DNA from: DATIYF01 sp035517775
GTDB taxonomy: Bacteria > Acidobacteriota > Terriglobia > Terriglobales > Acidobacteriaceae
Direction: 5' to 3'
NCBI GenBank assembly: GCA_035517775.1
Contig: DATIYF010000083.1
Coordinates: 43,113-107,112, forward strand
Length of the DNA: 64,000 bases
The notes under the pieces were generated by a model. That model was not told the origin of the DNA, did no database searches, and saw only the letters and a list, made by a program, of their open reading frames with translations. The stretch's first letter is position 1. Each line of letters opens with the position of its first letter. Shown in pieces: positions 32,887 to 40,485 of this stretch. The translations under genes were made by a program, and so were the position numbers.

Positions 32887-34161
32887 GTGAAAGAAGAACA
32901 CAACATTCATCGCGAAGTGCTGCCCAACGGGCTGACCATTCTCAGCGAAGAGATGCAGCACATCCGCTCGGTTTCCATCGGGGTTTGGATTAAAACCGGT
33001 TCGCGCGATGAAGACAGCCAGTGGAACGGCATCTCGCACTTCATCGAGCACATGGTTTTTAAGGGCACGCAGAACCGTACGGCCGAGGACATTGCGCGCC
33101 AGGTGGATTCCATCGGCGGCAATATGGACGCCTTCACCGCCAAAGAGTGCGTCTGCTTCAACGTAAAAGTGGTCGATGATCACCAGCCGATCGCGCTCGA
33201 CATTCTGTCTGACCTGGTGCTCAACCCGGTCTTCGACTCGCATGACATTGGCCGCGAGCGGGGCGTGATTCTGGAAGAGATCAAGATGGATGAGGACAAC
33301 CCCGATTACCTGGTGCACGAAATCTTTACCCAGAATTTCTGGAAGGACCACGCCCTGGGCAAGCCGATTCTGGGCACGAAAGATACGGTGCGGCGCTTCG
33401 AGCGCGACCCGGTGCTGAACTTCTACGGGGAGCGCTTTATCCCCAGCAACCTGATCATCTGCGGCGCCGGCAACATCAAACACCGGCAGTTTGTGGAGCT
33501 GACGGCCAAGCATTTCGGCGGCATGCGGCCGGGACACAACGGCTTTCACAGCCCACCGCCCAAGATTGTGTCGCGCATTATCCTGCGCAACAAGAAGGCC
33601 CTGGAGCAGGTGCAGATTTGCATCGGCGTGCCCTCGCATCCCATCGCGCACCAGAGACGGCATGCCTCCTACATTCTGAACACGCTGCTGGGCGGAGGGA
33701 TGAGCTCACGCCTGTTCCAGAATATCCGCGAGCGGCAAGGATTGGCTTACGCCATCTACAGCGACCTGAATCCTTACCGCGATACCGGCTGCCTGAACGT
33801 GTACGCGGGAACCTCGCGGGAGTCGGCGGCCAAGGTGGTGGAGTCGGTAGTGTCAGAGTTTCGCAAGCTGAAGACCGAGCCGGTCTCAGAGGATGAACTG
33901 CGCCGCGCCAAGGACCAATTGAAAGGCAGCCTGATGCTCTCGCTGGAATCTTCCACCGCGCGCATGTCGAACCTGGCCCGGCAAGAGATGTACTTCAACC
34001 GCTTCCAGACCATGGATGAACTTATCCAGAAGATCGAGGCGGTAAAGGCCGAAGACGTCGCCGAGCTGGCCGGCGAGTTCTTCCAAACGGATTCGATTGC
34101 TGTGACGGTGCTCGGCAACCTTAACGGATTGAAGCTCACGCGGTCGCAGCTCGCCTGCTGA
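32887..34161 (+). CDS. M16-family zinc peptidase
   Basis: This ~424-residue peptidase has the inverted zinc motif HxxEH in GISHFIEHMVFKGTQNRT and the downstream Glu in RERGVILEEIKMDEDN. Later family blocks are VHEIFTQNFWKDHALGKPIL, YGERFIPSNLIICGAGNI, LLGGGMSSRLFQNIRERQG and LAYAIYSDLNPY. Length and layout match a single-chain member of the PqqL/YmxG/mitochondrial-processing-peptidase-like subgroup. The start is uncertain: GTG at 32887 with a GGAAAGAG element in front gives the usual short N-terminus, while ATG at 32830 would add 19 residues. Divergent from rlmN by about 200 bases. Confidence 0.87.
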   Translation: MKEEHNIHREVLPNGLTILSEEMQHIRSVSIGVWIKTGSRDEDSQWNGISHFIEHMVFKGTQNRTAEDIARQVDSIGGNMDAFTAKECVCFNVKVVDDHQPIALDILSDLVLNPVFDSHDIGRERGVILEEIKMDEDNPDYLVHEIFTQNFWKDHALGKPILGTKDTVRRFERDPVLNFYGERFIPSNLIICGAGNIKHRQFVELTAKHFGGMRPGHNGFHSPPPKIVSRIILRNKKALEQVQICIGVPSHPIAHQRRHASYILNTLLGGGMSSRLFQNIRERQGLAYAIYSDLNPYRDTGCLNVYAGTSRESAAKVVESVVSEFRKLKTEPVSEDELRRAKDQLKGSLMLSLESSTARMSNLARQEMYFNRFQTMDELIQKIEAVKAEDVAELAGEFFQTDSIAVTVLGNLNGLKLTRSQLAC

Positions 34162-34295
34162 GGTTTCAACCGCCCCACCAAGGCTTCTCGCGACCGAATA
34201 AAACACTTCCAGATGTAACTTTCTTTTTGCCCCCACATCCCATGTTTCGCGGCCGGCTTTCCGCCCGCAATCTTATCGGTTGAGGAGACTCCAAC

Positions 34296-34673
34296 ATGAA
34301 GTTGACCGGCAGGCTGATGGCGATGTGTGTTCTGGCGTTCTCAATGGCCGCCTGGGCGCAATCCGGCGGCAATATGCAGCAGGACCAGATGAAGCAGGAC
34401 AACCTGCAGAAAGACAGCATGGGCAAGGCCACGTCCAAGAAGAAAACCAAGAGCAAGAGCAGCATGCAGAAAGACGAGATGAAGAAGGACGAGATGAAGA
34501 AGGACGAGATGGGCAAGGCCGACATGGGCAAGGCCGACATGGGCAAAGACAAGATGGGGAAAGACAACATGGGCAAGGACACGATGAAGAAGGACAACAT
34601 GAAGAAAGACAACATGAAAAAGGACGAAATGAAGCACGACGACATGAGCAATGACGGGATGAAGAAGAACTGA
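34296..34673 (+). CDS. Exported MxKDx pentapeptide-repeat protein
   Basis: This 125-residue protein has a signal peptide (MKLTGRLMAMCVLAFSMAAWA) followed by a mature part made almost entirely of five-residue units of the form M-x-K-D/A-x, for example MKKDE, MGKAD, MGKDK, MGKDN and MKKDN, roughly 18 units. It matches the described pentapeptide MXKDX repeat family, whose function is unknown. The mature chain is extremely rich in Lys, Asp and Met and has no hydrophobic core, so it is likely disordered. Methionine spacing could bind Cu(I) or oxidants, which is speculation. A GAGGAGA Shine-Dalgarno element precedes the ATG. The high repetition also creates a long hydrophobic open frame on the other strand, which is not a gene. 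Confidence 0.85.
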   Translation: MKLTGRLMAMCVLAFSMAAWAQSGGNMQQDQMKQDNLQKDSMGKATSKKKTKSKSSMQKDEMKKDEMKKDEMGKADMGKADMGKDKMGKDNMGKDTMKKDNMKKDNMKKDEMKHDDMSNDGMKKN

Positions 34674-34696
34674 GCGCCCGCCACTTCATTACTCGT

Positions 34697-34746
34697 GCGG
34701 GACAGCCGCCAAGCCTGCGCTGAGCGAGTCGAAGGGGCTGTCCCGC
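34697..34746. terminator. Large hairpin between convergent genes, REP-like sequence in loop
   Basis: GCGGGACAGCC (34697-34707) pairs perfectly over 11 bases with GGCTGTCCCGC (34736-34746). The 28-base loop contains CGCTGAGCGAGTCGAAGG, which resembles dispersed intergenic repeats found in several soil bacteria. It sits between the MxKDx gene and the GH28 gene, both of which end here, so it can end transcription from both sides. Confidence 0.55.
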
Positions 34747-34755
34747 GGGTAACCG

Positions 34756-36339
34756 TTATATTTCTCTCTTTTCCGCCTTCTCCAACTGCGTATCAGGTGC
34801 GGGAGGGCTGGCGCTGAGGCGGAAGTCCTTCACATCCTCGAGCGCGTACACCGCTCCGCGCGGCGCCGCTGGCGCGCTGATGTGTGACAAGTCTGCGTGC
34901 TGCACGTCGCTGAGCACAAAAGCGGGGCGCGAATCCGGCTGCCGGGCCAGAACGCGGATCCCACTCATCTCAATCCCGTTGACGTGGCGAATGAAAAAGC
35001 CCTGGGCCGGGGTGGGGCCGAACATGTCGGGGTCGGGATAGTCGCGTTCGTTCTCCGGCAAGGCCACGCTGGCCGGCCGGCTGCCGCCGCCCTGATGTTC
35101 AATCAGAATGTCGCTCAGGCGGAGGTCTTCAATCGCATGCCCGGGAACCCCGCTGATGATCGAGCACATGGAGCCTGCGGCATTCGAGCAAACCACGTTG
35201 CTGATGGCCACGCGGCGCAGTGCCCCGACCGGAACCCCTCGCGGACCTCGCATGCGCGCGCCCAGGCGCAGGAAGATGGGGCCGGCGACGATATCGCGCA
35301 TGGTCAGGTTGCTGATAGCGATGTCTTCCAGCAGCGCGCCGTCCTCACTCTCAAGAGCCAGGCCGTGGCAGCTTTCAAAAACGCAATCGGATACGGTGAT
35401 GTTCTTAAATCCGCCATTCGATTCAGTTCCAAACTTGATGCGCCCGGTACGCCAAGCCTTGCTGCCGGCGTCCAGAGGCTTGAAAGTGCCATCGAGCAGA
35501 GACCCTTCCTCAAACCCGCCGCTCACCATGCAGCCGGTGATGGTGACAAGTTCGGTGGCGCGCGCATAGCCGAGGGCATAAGAGCTCTTCAGGCAGATGC
35601 CATCATCCCAGGGGGAATTCACGCTGCAATTTGAGATGTGCACATTGCGGCAGCAGTCCACGTCCATGCCGTCGCGATTGGTGTCAATTTTCAGATTGTC
35701 TATGGTGATATCGTCCACGCCGGTGGCCAGAATGCCGAAATGCCCGCCGTGCAGAATGGAAAAATCCCGCAACAAAACATTGCGGCAGTTCTTGAGCGCG
35801 ATAGTTTTGTTGCCAACGCCCGGGTCTTCCGCCTTGGGCCCCGCGCCCCATCCCCGGCTCAGGCCCTTGCCCCAGATCAGGCCGGGGCCGGTGATGGCCA
35901 CATTTTCCAGGCCCTCGCCCCAGATCAAGCTGTTGTGCCAGTGATTGTGCCCGAAGTCCTGATAGGCCTCCCAGGGCTGGTTGGATTCGGCGGGATCGTA
36001 GCTTGTACCCGGAGAGGAGTCAGCCGCCACAATGGCGGCGCCTGGGGAGAGAGAAAGCGTAATGTTGCTCTTGAGATGGATGGAATGGCAGAGATACTTT
36101 CCCGCCGGGAAGAACACCGCGGCGCCGCCGGCCGCGGCGGCCGCTTCGATCGCCTTATTGATGGCGGCGGTATCGAGCGCCTGGCCATCACCACGCGCGC
36201 CGAATGCGGTAACGCTCAACTCGGCCGCGCTTGCCGAATCGCTCATCGAAAAGCCGGCGTCAGGCCACGCCAGAGCGCAGGCAACGCCGGCGCCGGCGGT
36301 TTTCAAGAAGCCTCTTCGCGATTTCTTGTCAATCCACAA
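34756..36339 (-). CDS. Tat-exported GH28-type parallel beta-helix glycosidase
   Basis: This 527-residue protein starts with a twin-arginine signal (SRRGFLKTAGAGVACALAW). The N-terminal part reads AFGARGDGQALDTAAINKAI and AGGAAVFFPAGKYLCHSIHL, the standard start of GH28 polygalacturonases and related pectate-lyase-like enzymes. The catalytic region is DTNRDGMDVDCCRNVHISN, with PWDDGICLKSSYALG carrying the paired Asp residues. A third block, KFGTESNGGFKNITVSDCVF, follows. Repeated I-x-N-V/I-x-I strands confirm a right-handed beta-helix. GH28 enzymes hydrolyse galacturonic-acid or related glycosidic bonds in plant pectin; the exact substrate cannot be read. It acts in the periplasm or outside. 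The gene is transcribed alone. Confidence 0.87.
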   Translation of the reverse strand: MWIDKKSRRGFLKTAGAGVACALAWPDAGFSMSDSASAAELSVTAFGARGDGQALDTAAINKAIEAAAAAGGAAVFFPAGKYLCHSIHLKSNITLSLSPGAAIVAADSSPGTSYDPAESNQPWEAYQDFGHNHWHNSLIWGEGLENVAITGPGLIWGKGLSRGWGAGPKAEDPGVGNKTIALKNCRNVLLRDFSILHGGHFGILATGVDDITIDNLKIDTNRDGMDVDCCRNVHISNCSVNSPWDDGICLKSSYALGYARATELVTITGCMVSGGFEEGSLLDGTFKPLDAGSKAWRTGRIKFGTESNGGFKNITVSDCVFESCHGLALESEDGALLEDIAISNLTMRDIVAGPIFLRLGARMRGPRGVPVGALRRVAISNVVCSNAAGSMCSIISGVPGHAIEDLRLSDILIEHQGGGSRPASVALPENERDYPDPDMFGPTPAQGFFIRHVNGIEMSGIRVLARQPDSRPAFVLSDVQHADLSHISAPAAPRGAVYALEDVKDFRLSASPPAPDTQLEKAEKREI

Positions 36340-36427
36340 GAGCGGCTCTCATTGCAGGTTATGTCAAGCAGGAAGCTTACACAAAATTGAGGGTTGAAGT
36401 TCGGGCAAATCGTGAAGGGCGGCCGGG

Positions 36428-37126
36428 TCAACGCCCGGCAGAGGCGGAACGCCGCCGGGAAGAGGCTTCGCGGGCTTCCTGGGTTTCCACCACTTTCATT
36501 TCTTTTTCCAGCGAGGAGAAGCGCTGCAGAACCTCATGCATACGCAGCGCCATGTTGCGGACAGTCTCCAGCTGCGAGCGAGCTTCGGCTGAGAGTGCGC
36601 CCGGCTCAGAGAGTACCAGCTCGGAATTACCCAGCACAGAAGTGAGCGCATTATTGAGAGTGTGGCGCATTTCCAGCATGTAGGCGCCGAGCGCGGCCTG
36701 GCGCTGCAGGAAGGCATTCTCTTTTTCCAGCCGCTCCAAACGGGACGTGGTCGCGGAGTGCCGCAGCATCTCGCTGGCCAGCACCACGGTGACATCCAGC
36801 CAATCTTCGGCTTGCCGCACGATCTGCACGCGGGGATGGGAGTCGCGCAGTTTACGCGCGCTGGCGGCATCCTCGGACATGAGCAGCACAGGCCTGCGGG
36901 CAGGCTGAAGCGCCTTCAGCACTTTGGGCAGAACGCGGGGGCGAACTTCGCCCACAACCGCTACCTGAAAGGCTTCGGCGTCCAGTTTCTGGCAGAGGTC
37001 TCCGCGCATAAGAGTGAAAGCCGGTACGCTGCGCTCGGTCTGCCAGCGGGCGATGAGGGCGGAGGAGAATTCAGCCTGATCAGAAACGATGAGCACGGTG
37101 GGCTGATCCAAGTTGGGCATCTCCAT
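36428..37126 (-). CDS. Pseudo-receiver fused to a HisKA-like dimerisation domain, no ATPase domain
   Basis: This 232-residue protein has an unusual build. Residues ~8-120 follow a response-regulator receiver pattern (TVLIVSDQAEFSSALIARW, AFQVAVVGEVRP, RPVLLMSEDAASARKLRD). The phospho-acceptor Asp is absent (Gly-Glu at that place), the acidic pair is reduced to one Asp, and the Lys is missing. Residues ~135-210 form a HisKA-like helical hairpin: QAALGAYMLEMRHTLNNALT and SVLGNSELVLSE, with the His kept but the following Glu replaced by Thr. No HATPase_c domain follows; the tail is a short charged helix. It may accept phosphate from another kinase, serve as a dimerisation scaffold, or be inactive. 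It is the last gene of the minus-strand PilZ-like operon. Confidence 0.7.
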   Translation of the reverse strand: MEMPNLDQPTVLIVSDQAEFSSALIARWQTERSVPAFTLMRGDLCQKLDAEAFQVAVVGEVRPRVLPKVLKALQPARRPVLLMSEDAASARKLRDSHPRVQIVRQAEDWLDVTVVLASEMLRHSATTSRLERLEKENAFLQRQAALGAYMLEMRHTLNNALTSVLGNSELVLSEPGALSAEARSQLETVRNMALRMHEVLQRFSSLEKEMKVVETQEAREASSRRRSASAGR

Positions 37127-37156
37127 GATTGGCTTTCGGGCAGGTTGTAAGGAACC

Positions 37157-38095
37157 TCAGTCAGTTGCGTCGCCGGGCCCGGCAGCGGCAGCGCGGGCGC
37201 GCCAGTCTTCTTTTGCGGGCCGCCCGAGTGCGGCCTCTACCACGGCGCGCAGGTCCACCAGAGTCCGCAAGGGCTGGCCGGAGGAATATTCCGCCTGGAA
37301 CATCACCTTCCACGACTGGCAGATCATGCGCAGACGCGCGACTGGTTCATTGGCGGAGAATTCCGCCGGGCGCCCATCCACCCATTCCACGCCCCGCCCT
37401 TCCAGCTCGCGCAGGCCATCAATGATGACGTTGAGGTCCTGGTGCAAGAGCCGGAAAAAGGCCCGGCGCATGCGGAAGTTGAAACGGGTGAACGCCACCA
37501 TGGCGGCGGGAGTGAAATAGTCGGCTTGCGCGGCCGCCTTCAGGGCCCGGCCCTGCTCCAGAATGCCGCTGCCCAGCAGCCCTTGCAGGCTTTCCTGGCA
37601 GGCTTCCGTGGACTGGATCAGTTCCTCAAGGCCGGAAAGTGAAGCCGGCGGCGGGCTCGCTGTCTTGCCCAGCACGGGCTCGAGAACCTTCGCCACGTAC
37701 TCCGGGGTGACTTCCGCATCGTCCAGACGAGCGGGCACGCAGTGCGAGAAGAATTGCACAAGAAGAAAATCCACCTTGTCGCGCTCGGAGGCGCCACGGC
37801 TGGCCTTGCGCAGATGAAAGCGCAGCAGCGCCGCCAGGCTCTCTTCGCTGGTCAGAGTGCTGCTTTGCAGGAATTGGCGAAGCTGGTGGACGGAGACGCG
37901 CTCATCCACTTCCAGCAACCACTGGCAGCCCATTTCCACGGTTTGCTGGGAGGCGCTGGCCTCGCCGCCCTCGAGCTCGTGGCAGGGGGAGAGATCAATG
38001 ACGAATTCACGCGCCAGCGCCGTGTACACCTCATAGACGCGGCGCAATGAGCGCCACTCGGCGGCGGGCCCGCTATTGGCCGGCTGAACGGTCAT
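37157..38095 (-). CDS. Conserved-looking helical protein of unknown function
   Basis: This 312-residue protein has no family I can name. It is almost entirely helical by sequence pattern, acidic in the first two thirds, with no signal peptide or membrane segment. Notable segments are WRSLRRVYEVYTALAREFVI at the N-terminus and a basic/aromatic stretch FTRFNFRMRRAFFRLLHQDL near residue ~210. Its start overlaps the PilZ-like gene by four bases (ATGA) and it lies 30 bases upstream of the pseudo-receiver gene. It is therefore a member of the signalling operon and probably a protein-interaction component. The C-terminus is Ala/Arg-rich and probably disordered. Confidence 0.7.
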   Translation of the reverse strand: MTVQPANSGPAAEWRSLRRVYEVYTALAREFVIDLSPCHELEGGEASASQQTVEMGCQWLLEVDERVSVHQLRQFLQSSTLTSEESLAALLRFHLRKASRGASERDKVDFLLVQFFSHCVPARLDDAEVTPEYVAKVLEPVLGKTASPPPASLSGLEELIQSTEACQESLQGLLGSGILEQGRALKAAAQADYFTPAAMVAFTRFNFRMRRAFFRLLHQDLNVIIDGLRELEGRGVEWVDGRPAEFSANEPVARLRMICQSWKVMFQAEYSSGQPLRTLVDLRAVVEAALGRPAKEDWRARAAAAGPGDATD

Positions 38096-38523
38096 GATTT
38101 CACGATCCAGTTGGGCACCTGGCGGGTAAAGCGCGCCGCCACCGCCGTGCGCCCGGCATTGTATTGAACCGCCACCACGCAGGCCTCTGCATCCAGGGTG
38201 CCATCAGAGTTGCGCACCCGCACCAGGTCGGCAAACTCCAGCGGCAGGGCCGAAGCAAATAGAATCTCCCGCGGCGTGCCGAATTCGATCACCGTGCTTT
38301 CGCTGGCGGCCGGCTCGGCCTTGCCCAGCCGGGTCAACTGAACGGGGATGCGAACCGGAGCCGCTTCGGAAAAGAACTTGGCCAGTTTCGCCGTCTGGCT
38401 TTCTTGCTGCGGGGAGCGGGCACGGGCGGCGGATTGTTGCAACACGGGCAACCTCGGATGCGGGAAGTCAACAACGCAGCCTGGGGCTCCCGGGGTGCCG
38501 GTTAGCATCAGCTCGGGCGCCAT
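38092..38523 (-). CDS. PilZ-like domain protein
   Basis: This 143-residue protein appears to carry a C-terminal PilZ-like beta-barrel (residues ~55-140): VRIPVQLTRLG, STVIEFGTPREILFASALPL, FADLVRVRNSDGTLDAEACV and NAGRTAVAARFTRQVPNW. The usual c-di-GMP contacts, RxxxR and (D/N)xSxxG, are not visible, so c-di-GMP binding is doubtful. Residues 1-50 look disordered. Stop and start of the next gene overlap by ATGA. The ATG at 38521-38523 or the one at 38506-38508 may be the start. A sigma-54-like element at 38548-38563 lies directly in front. Context suggests a role in pilus or surface behaviour. Confidence 0.55.
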   Translation of the reverse strand: MAPELMLTGTPGAPGCVVDFPHPRLPVLQQSAARARSPQQESQTAKLAKFFSEAAPVRIPVQLTRLGKAEPAASESTVIEFGTPREILFASALPLEFADLVRVRNSDGTLDAEACVVAVQYNAGRTAVAARFTRQVPNWIVKS

Positions 38524-38547
38524 CCAGACCGCATCGTTGAGGAGAAT

Positions 38548-38563
38548 TGCACGAGTCCGGCCA
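38548..38563 (-). promoter_or_regulatory. Sigma-54-like promoter in front of the PilZ-like operon
   Basis: On the minus strand TGGC-CGGACTCG-TGCA has GG and GC separated by 10 bases, as required for sigma-54 RNA polymerase, and matches the -24 and -12 cores partly. It lies 25-40 bases before the first possible start codon, so the leader would be short. An NtrC-family activator gene lies immediately upstream. The match is weaker than the one at 44626-44640. Confidence 0.35.
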
Positions 38564-38677
38564 AACTAGCCGCTGCCGTAACTAACTCATACGCAATAGC
38601 TTGTGGAACTGCCCTTTCGGCGTTGCCGGCCTGCGGAGAGATTTTCATCTCAGGATGAGACACCTGTCTCGCCGGTC

Positions 38678-40087
38678 CTACTGCAGGGTCCGGCTGGCAG
38701 AGTGGATGGAGGGCCGGGCGCTGATGTTGTAGCGCTTGAGCTTGCGGTAGAGGGTGGCGCGGCTGATGCCCAGCATCCGGCCGGCCTGCACCTTATCGCC
38801 ATTGACCTGCTCAAAGACTCTTTGAATGGTGGCCCGCTCTATATCTTCCAGGTCGGTAGAGGTAAGGGCAGGGCTTTCGGATTCGATGGCCGGCTCGGGA
38901 GACTGCAGGTTCAAGACGATGCCCGGGGGCAGGTCATTTGCGTCGATGGTGCGGCGGTCGCCCAGGGCTACGGCGCGCTCAATGCAGTTTTCCAGCTCGC
39001 GAACATTGCCCGGCCAGTCATATTGCAGCAGAGATTTCATGGCGGCGTGGGTAACGTGAATGGCTTCGCCGGGCGCAAAGCGGTCCAGGAACCAGTGCAC
39101 CAGCATGGGGATATCGGTGCGGCGCTCGCGCAGAGACGGCAGCGGCACAGTCACGACATTCAAGCGGAAATACAGGTCTTTGCGAAACGCGCCCTTGCGG
39201 TATTCCACTTCCAGATCGCGGTTGGTAGCGGCGATGACGCGCACATCTACCTTGACATTCTGATTGCTGCCCACCGGCCGCACTTCTTTTTCCTGCAACA
39301 CGCGCAACAGCTTGGCCTGCATTTCGAGCGGCAGCTCACCGATTTCGTCCAGAAAAATCGTGCCGCCATTGGCCGACTGGAACAGGCCGGCCTTCGATCT
39401 CAGCGCACCGGTGAAGGCACCCCTTTCGTAGCCAAAGAGCTCGCTTTCGATCAGCGTGGGGACCAGGGAGCCGCAATCCACAGCCACAAACGGGCGATTG
39501 GCGAAAGCGCCGCGGAAGTGGATGGCGCGGGCGACCAGCTCTTTGCCGGTGCCGCTTTCCCCGGAAATCAGCACTGGAGTTCGCGTATCTTTCAGCCGCG
39601 AAATCATGCGCAGCACGTCCTGTATCTTGACTGACGATCCGACGATGCTCTGCAGGCCGCTCTCAGTCTCCACCCGGTCGCGCAGGAATTGGTTCTCTTC
39701 GACCAGGCGCACCTTCTCGGCCATGCGGCGCAAAAAGAGGCGCAACTCCTCGAGCGGCGCGAAGGGCTTGGTGATGTAGTCGTAGGCGCCCAGCTTCATC
39801 GCCTGGACGGCGGTCTCGATGGAACCATGCCCGGTCATCAGCGCAACTTCCAGCCGCGGCAGCAGCTTCTTGGCGCGCTCCAGGAACTCCAGGCCGCTCA
39901 TATTAGGCATCACCAGATCGGTAAGGACCATGTGTGCGGGTTGCTCTTCCAGCAGGGCCAGGGCAGATTCGCCGCTTTCTGCCTCCAGGCACGCGAACCC
40001 GAGGGCCTCGCCCACGGCTCTGCACAGCTTGCGAATGCTCTGCTCGTCATCCACGATCAACAGACGGATTTTCCATTCGTCGCTCAC
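38678..40087 (-). CDS. NtrC-family sigma-54-dependent response regulator
   Basis: This 469-residue transcription activator has three domains. Receiver (~8-120): LLIVDDEQSIRKLCRAVG, phospho-Asp in HMVLTDLVMPNMSGLE, Thr in VALMTGHGSIETA, Lys in DYITKPFAPLEEL. AAA+ (~145-380): Walker A LISGESGTGKELVARAIH, GAFTGA loop in YERGAFTGALRSKAG, Walker B GTIFLDEIGELPLEMQ, and arginine-finger region VPLPSLRERRTDIP. C-terminal Fis-type HTH: GDKVQAGRMLGISRATLYRKL. It activates sigma-54 promoters when phosphorylated. Its start overlaps the stop of the receiver-only gene (ATGA), which in turn overlaps the large histidine kinase, giving a three-gene phosphorelay. Probable targets are the flanking sigma-54-like promoters. 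Confidence 0.95.
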   Translation of the reverse strand: MSDEWKIRLLIVDDEQSIRKLCRAVGEALGFACLEAESGESALALLEEQPAHMVLTDLVMPNMSGLEFLERAKKLLPRLEVALMTGHGSIETAVQAMKLGAYDYITKPFAPLEELRLFLRRMAEKVRLVEENQFLRDRVETESGLQSIVGSSVKIQDVLRMISRLKDTRTPVLISGESGTGKELVARAIHFRGAFANRPFVAVDCGSLVPTLIESELFGYERGAFTGALRSKAGLFQSANGGTIFLDEIGELPLEMQAKLLRVLQEKEVRPVGSNQNVKVDVRVIAATNRDLEVEYRKGAFRKDLYFRLNVVTVPLPSLRERRTDIPMLVHWFLDRFAPGEAIHVTHAAMKSLLQYDWPGNVRELENCIERAVALGDRRTIDANDLPPGIVLNLQSPEPAIESESPALTSTDLEDIERATIQRVFEQVNGDKVQAGRMLGISRATLYRKLKRYNISARPSIHSASRTLQ

Positions 40088-40485
40088 AGTGCCTTCCCTA
40101 TTGTTTTCTCCACCACAGAAATGAATTGCTTCACGCGAAAGGGTTTTTCCACGCAGGGCGCGCCGGTCTTGCGCAGCGTGGCCACAGTTTCTTCGTTGGC
40201 GATATCGCCGGTGATGAACACCAGGCGGGAGGCGAGCTCGGGGCGGTGTAGAGAGATCCAGGCATGCACATCACCGCCATCCACCCCGCCGGGAGTGCGC
40301 ATGTCGGAAACCACGCCCAGAAAGTCGCCGCCCTCGAGCAGGCGCAGCGCGTCCACGCCCGACTCGCTGCACACCACGCTGTAGCCGCTGCGCTCCAGAA
40401 CGGCGCGGACGTAGGCCATGACCGCCGGCTCGTCCTCAATGAGCAAGACGGGAAGAATTTCGGGTTTGGCGGCAGGTAGTGTCAT
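40084..40485 (-). CDS. Stand-alone receiver domain protein
   Basis: This 133-residue protein is a single response-regulator receiver: acidic residues in VLLIEDEPAVMAYVRAVLE, phospho-Asp in FLGVVSDMRTPGGVDGGDV, Thr in LVFITGDIANEE and Lys in APCVEKPFRVKQF. The VDGGD insertion after the phospho-Asp loop is typical of receivers attached to hybrid kinases. It overlaps the kinase gene upstream and the NtrC-type gene downstream by four bases each, so the three proteins are made together. It may receive phosphate from the kinase in parallel with, or as a sink against, the NtrC-type regulator. Confidence 0.92.
   Translation of the reverse strand: MTLPAAKPEILPVLLIEDEPAVMAYVRAVLERSGYSVVCSESGVDALRLLEGGDFLGVVSDMRTPGGVDGGDVHAWISLHRPELASRLVFITGDIANEETVATLRKTGAPCVEKPFRVKQFISVVEKTIGKAL

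Noticed and set aside
34166..34684. A hydrophobic 172-codon minus-strand frame opposite the MxKDx gene
   Set aside because: Its Ser/Phe/Leu-rich repeats are just the complement of the Lys/Asp/Met repeat DNA. The plus-strand ORF has a signal peptide and a ribosome-binding site.
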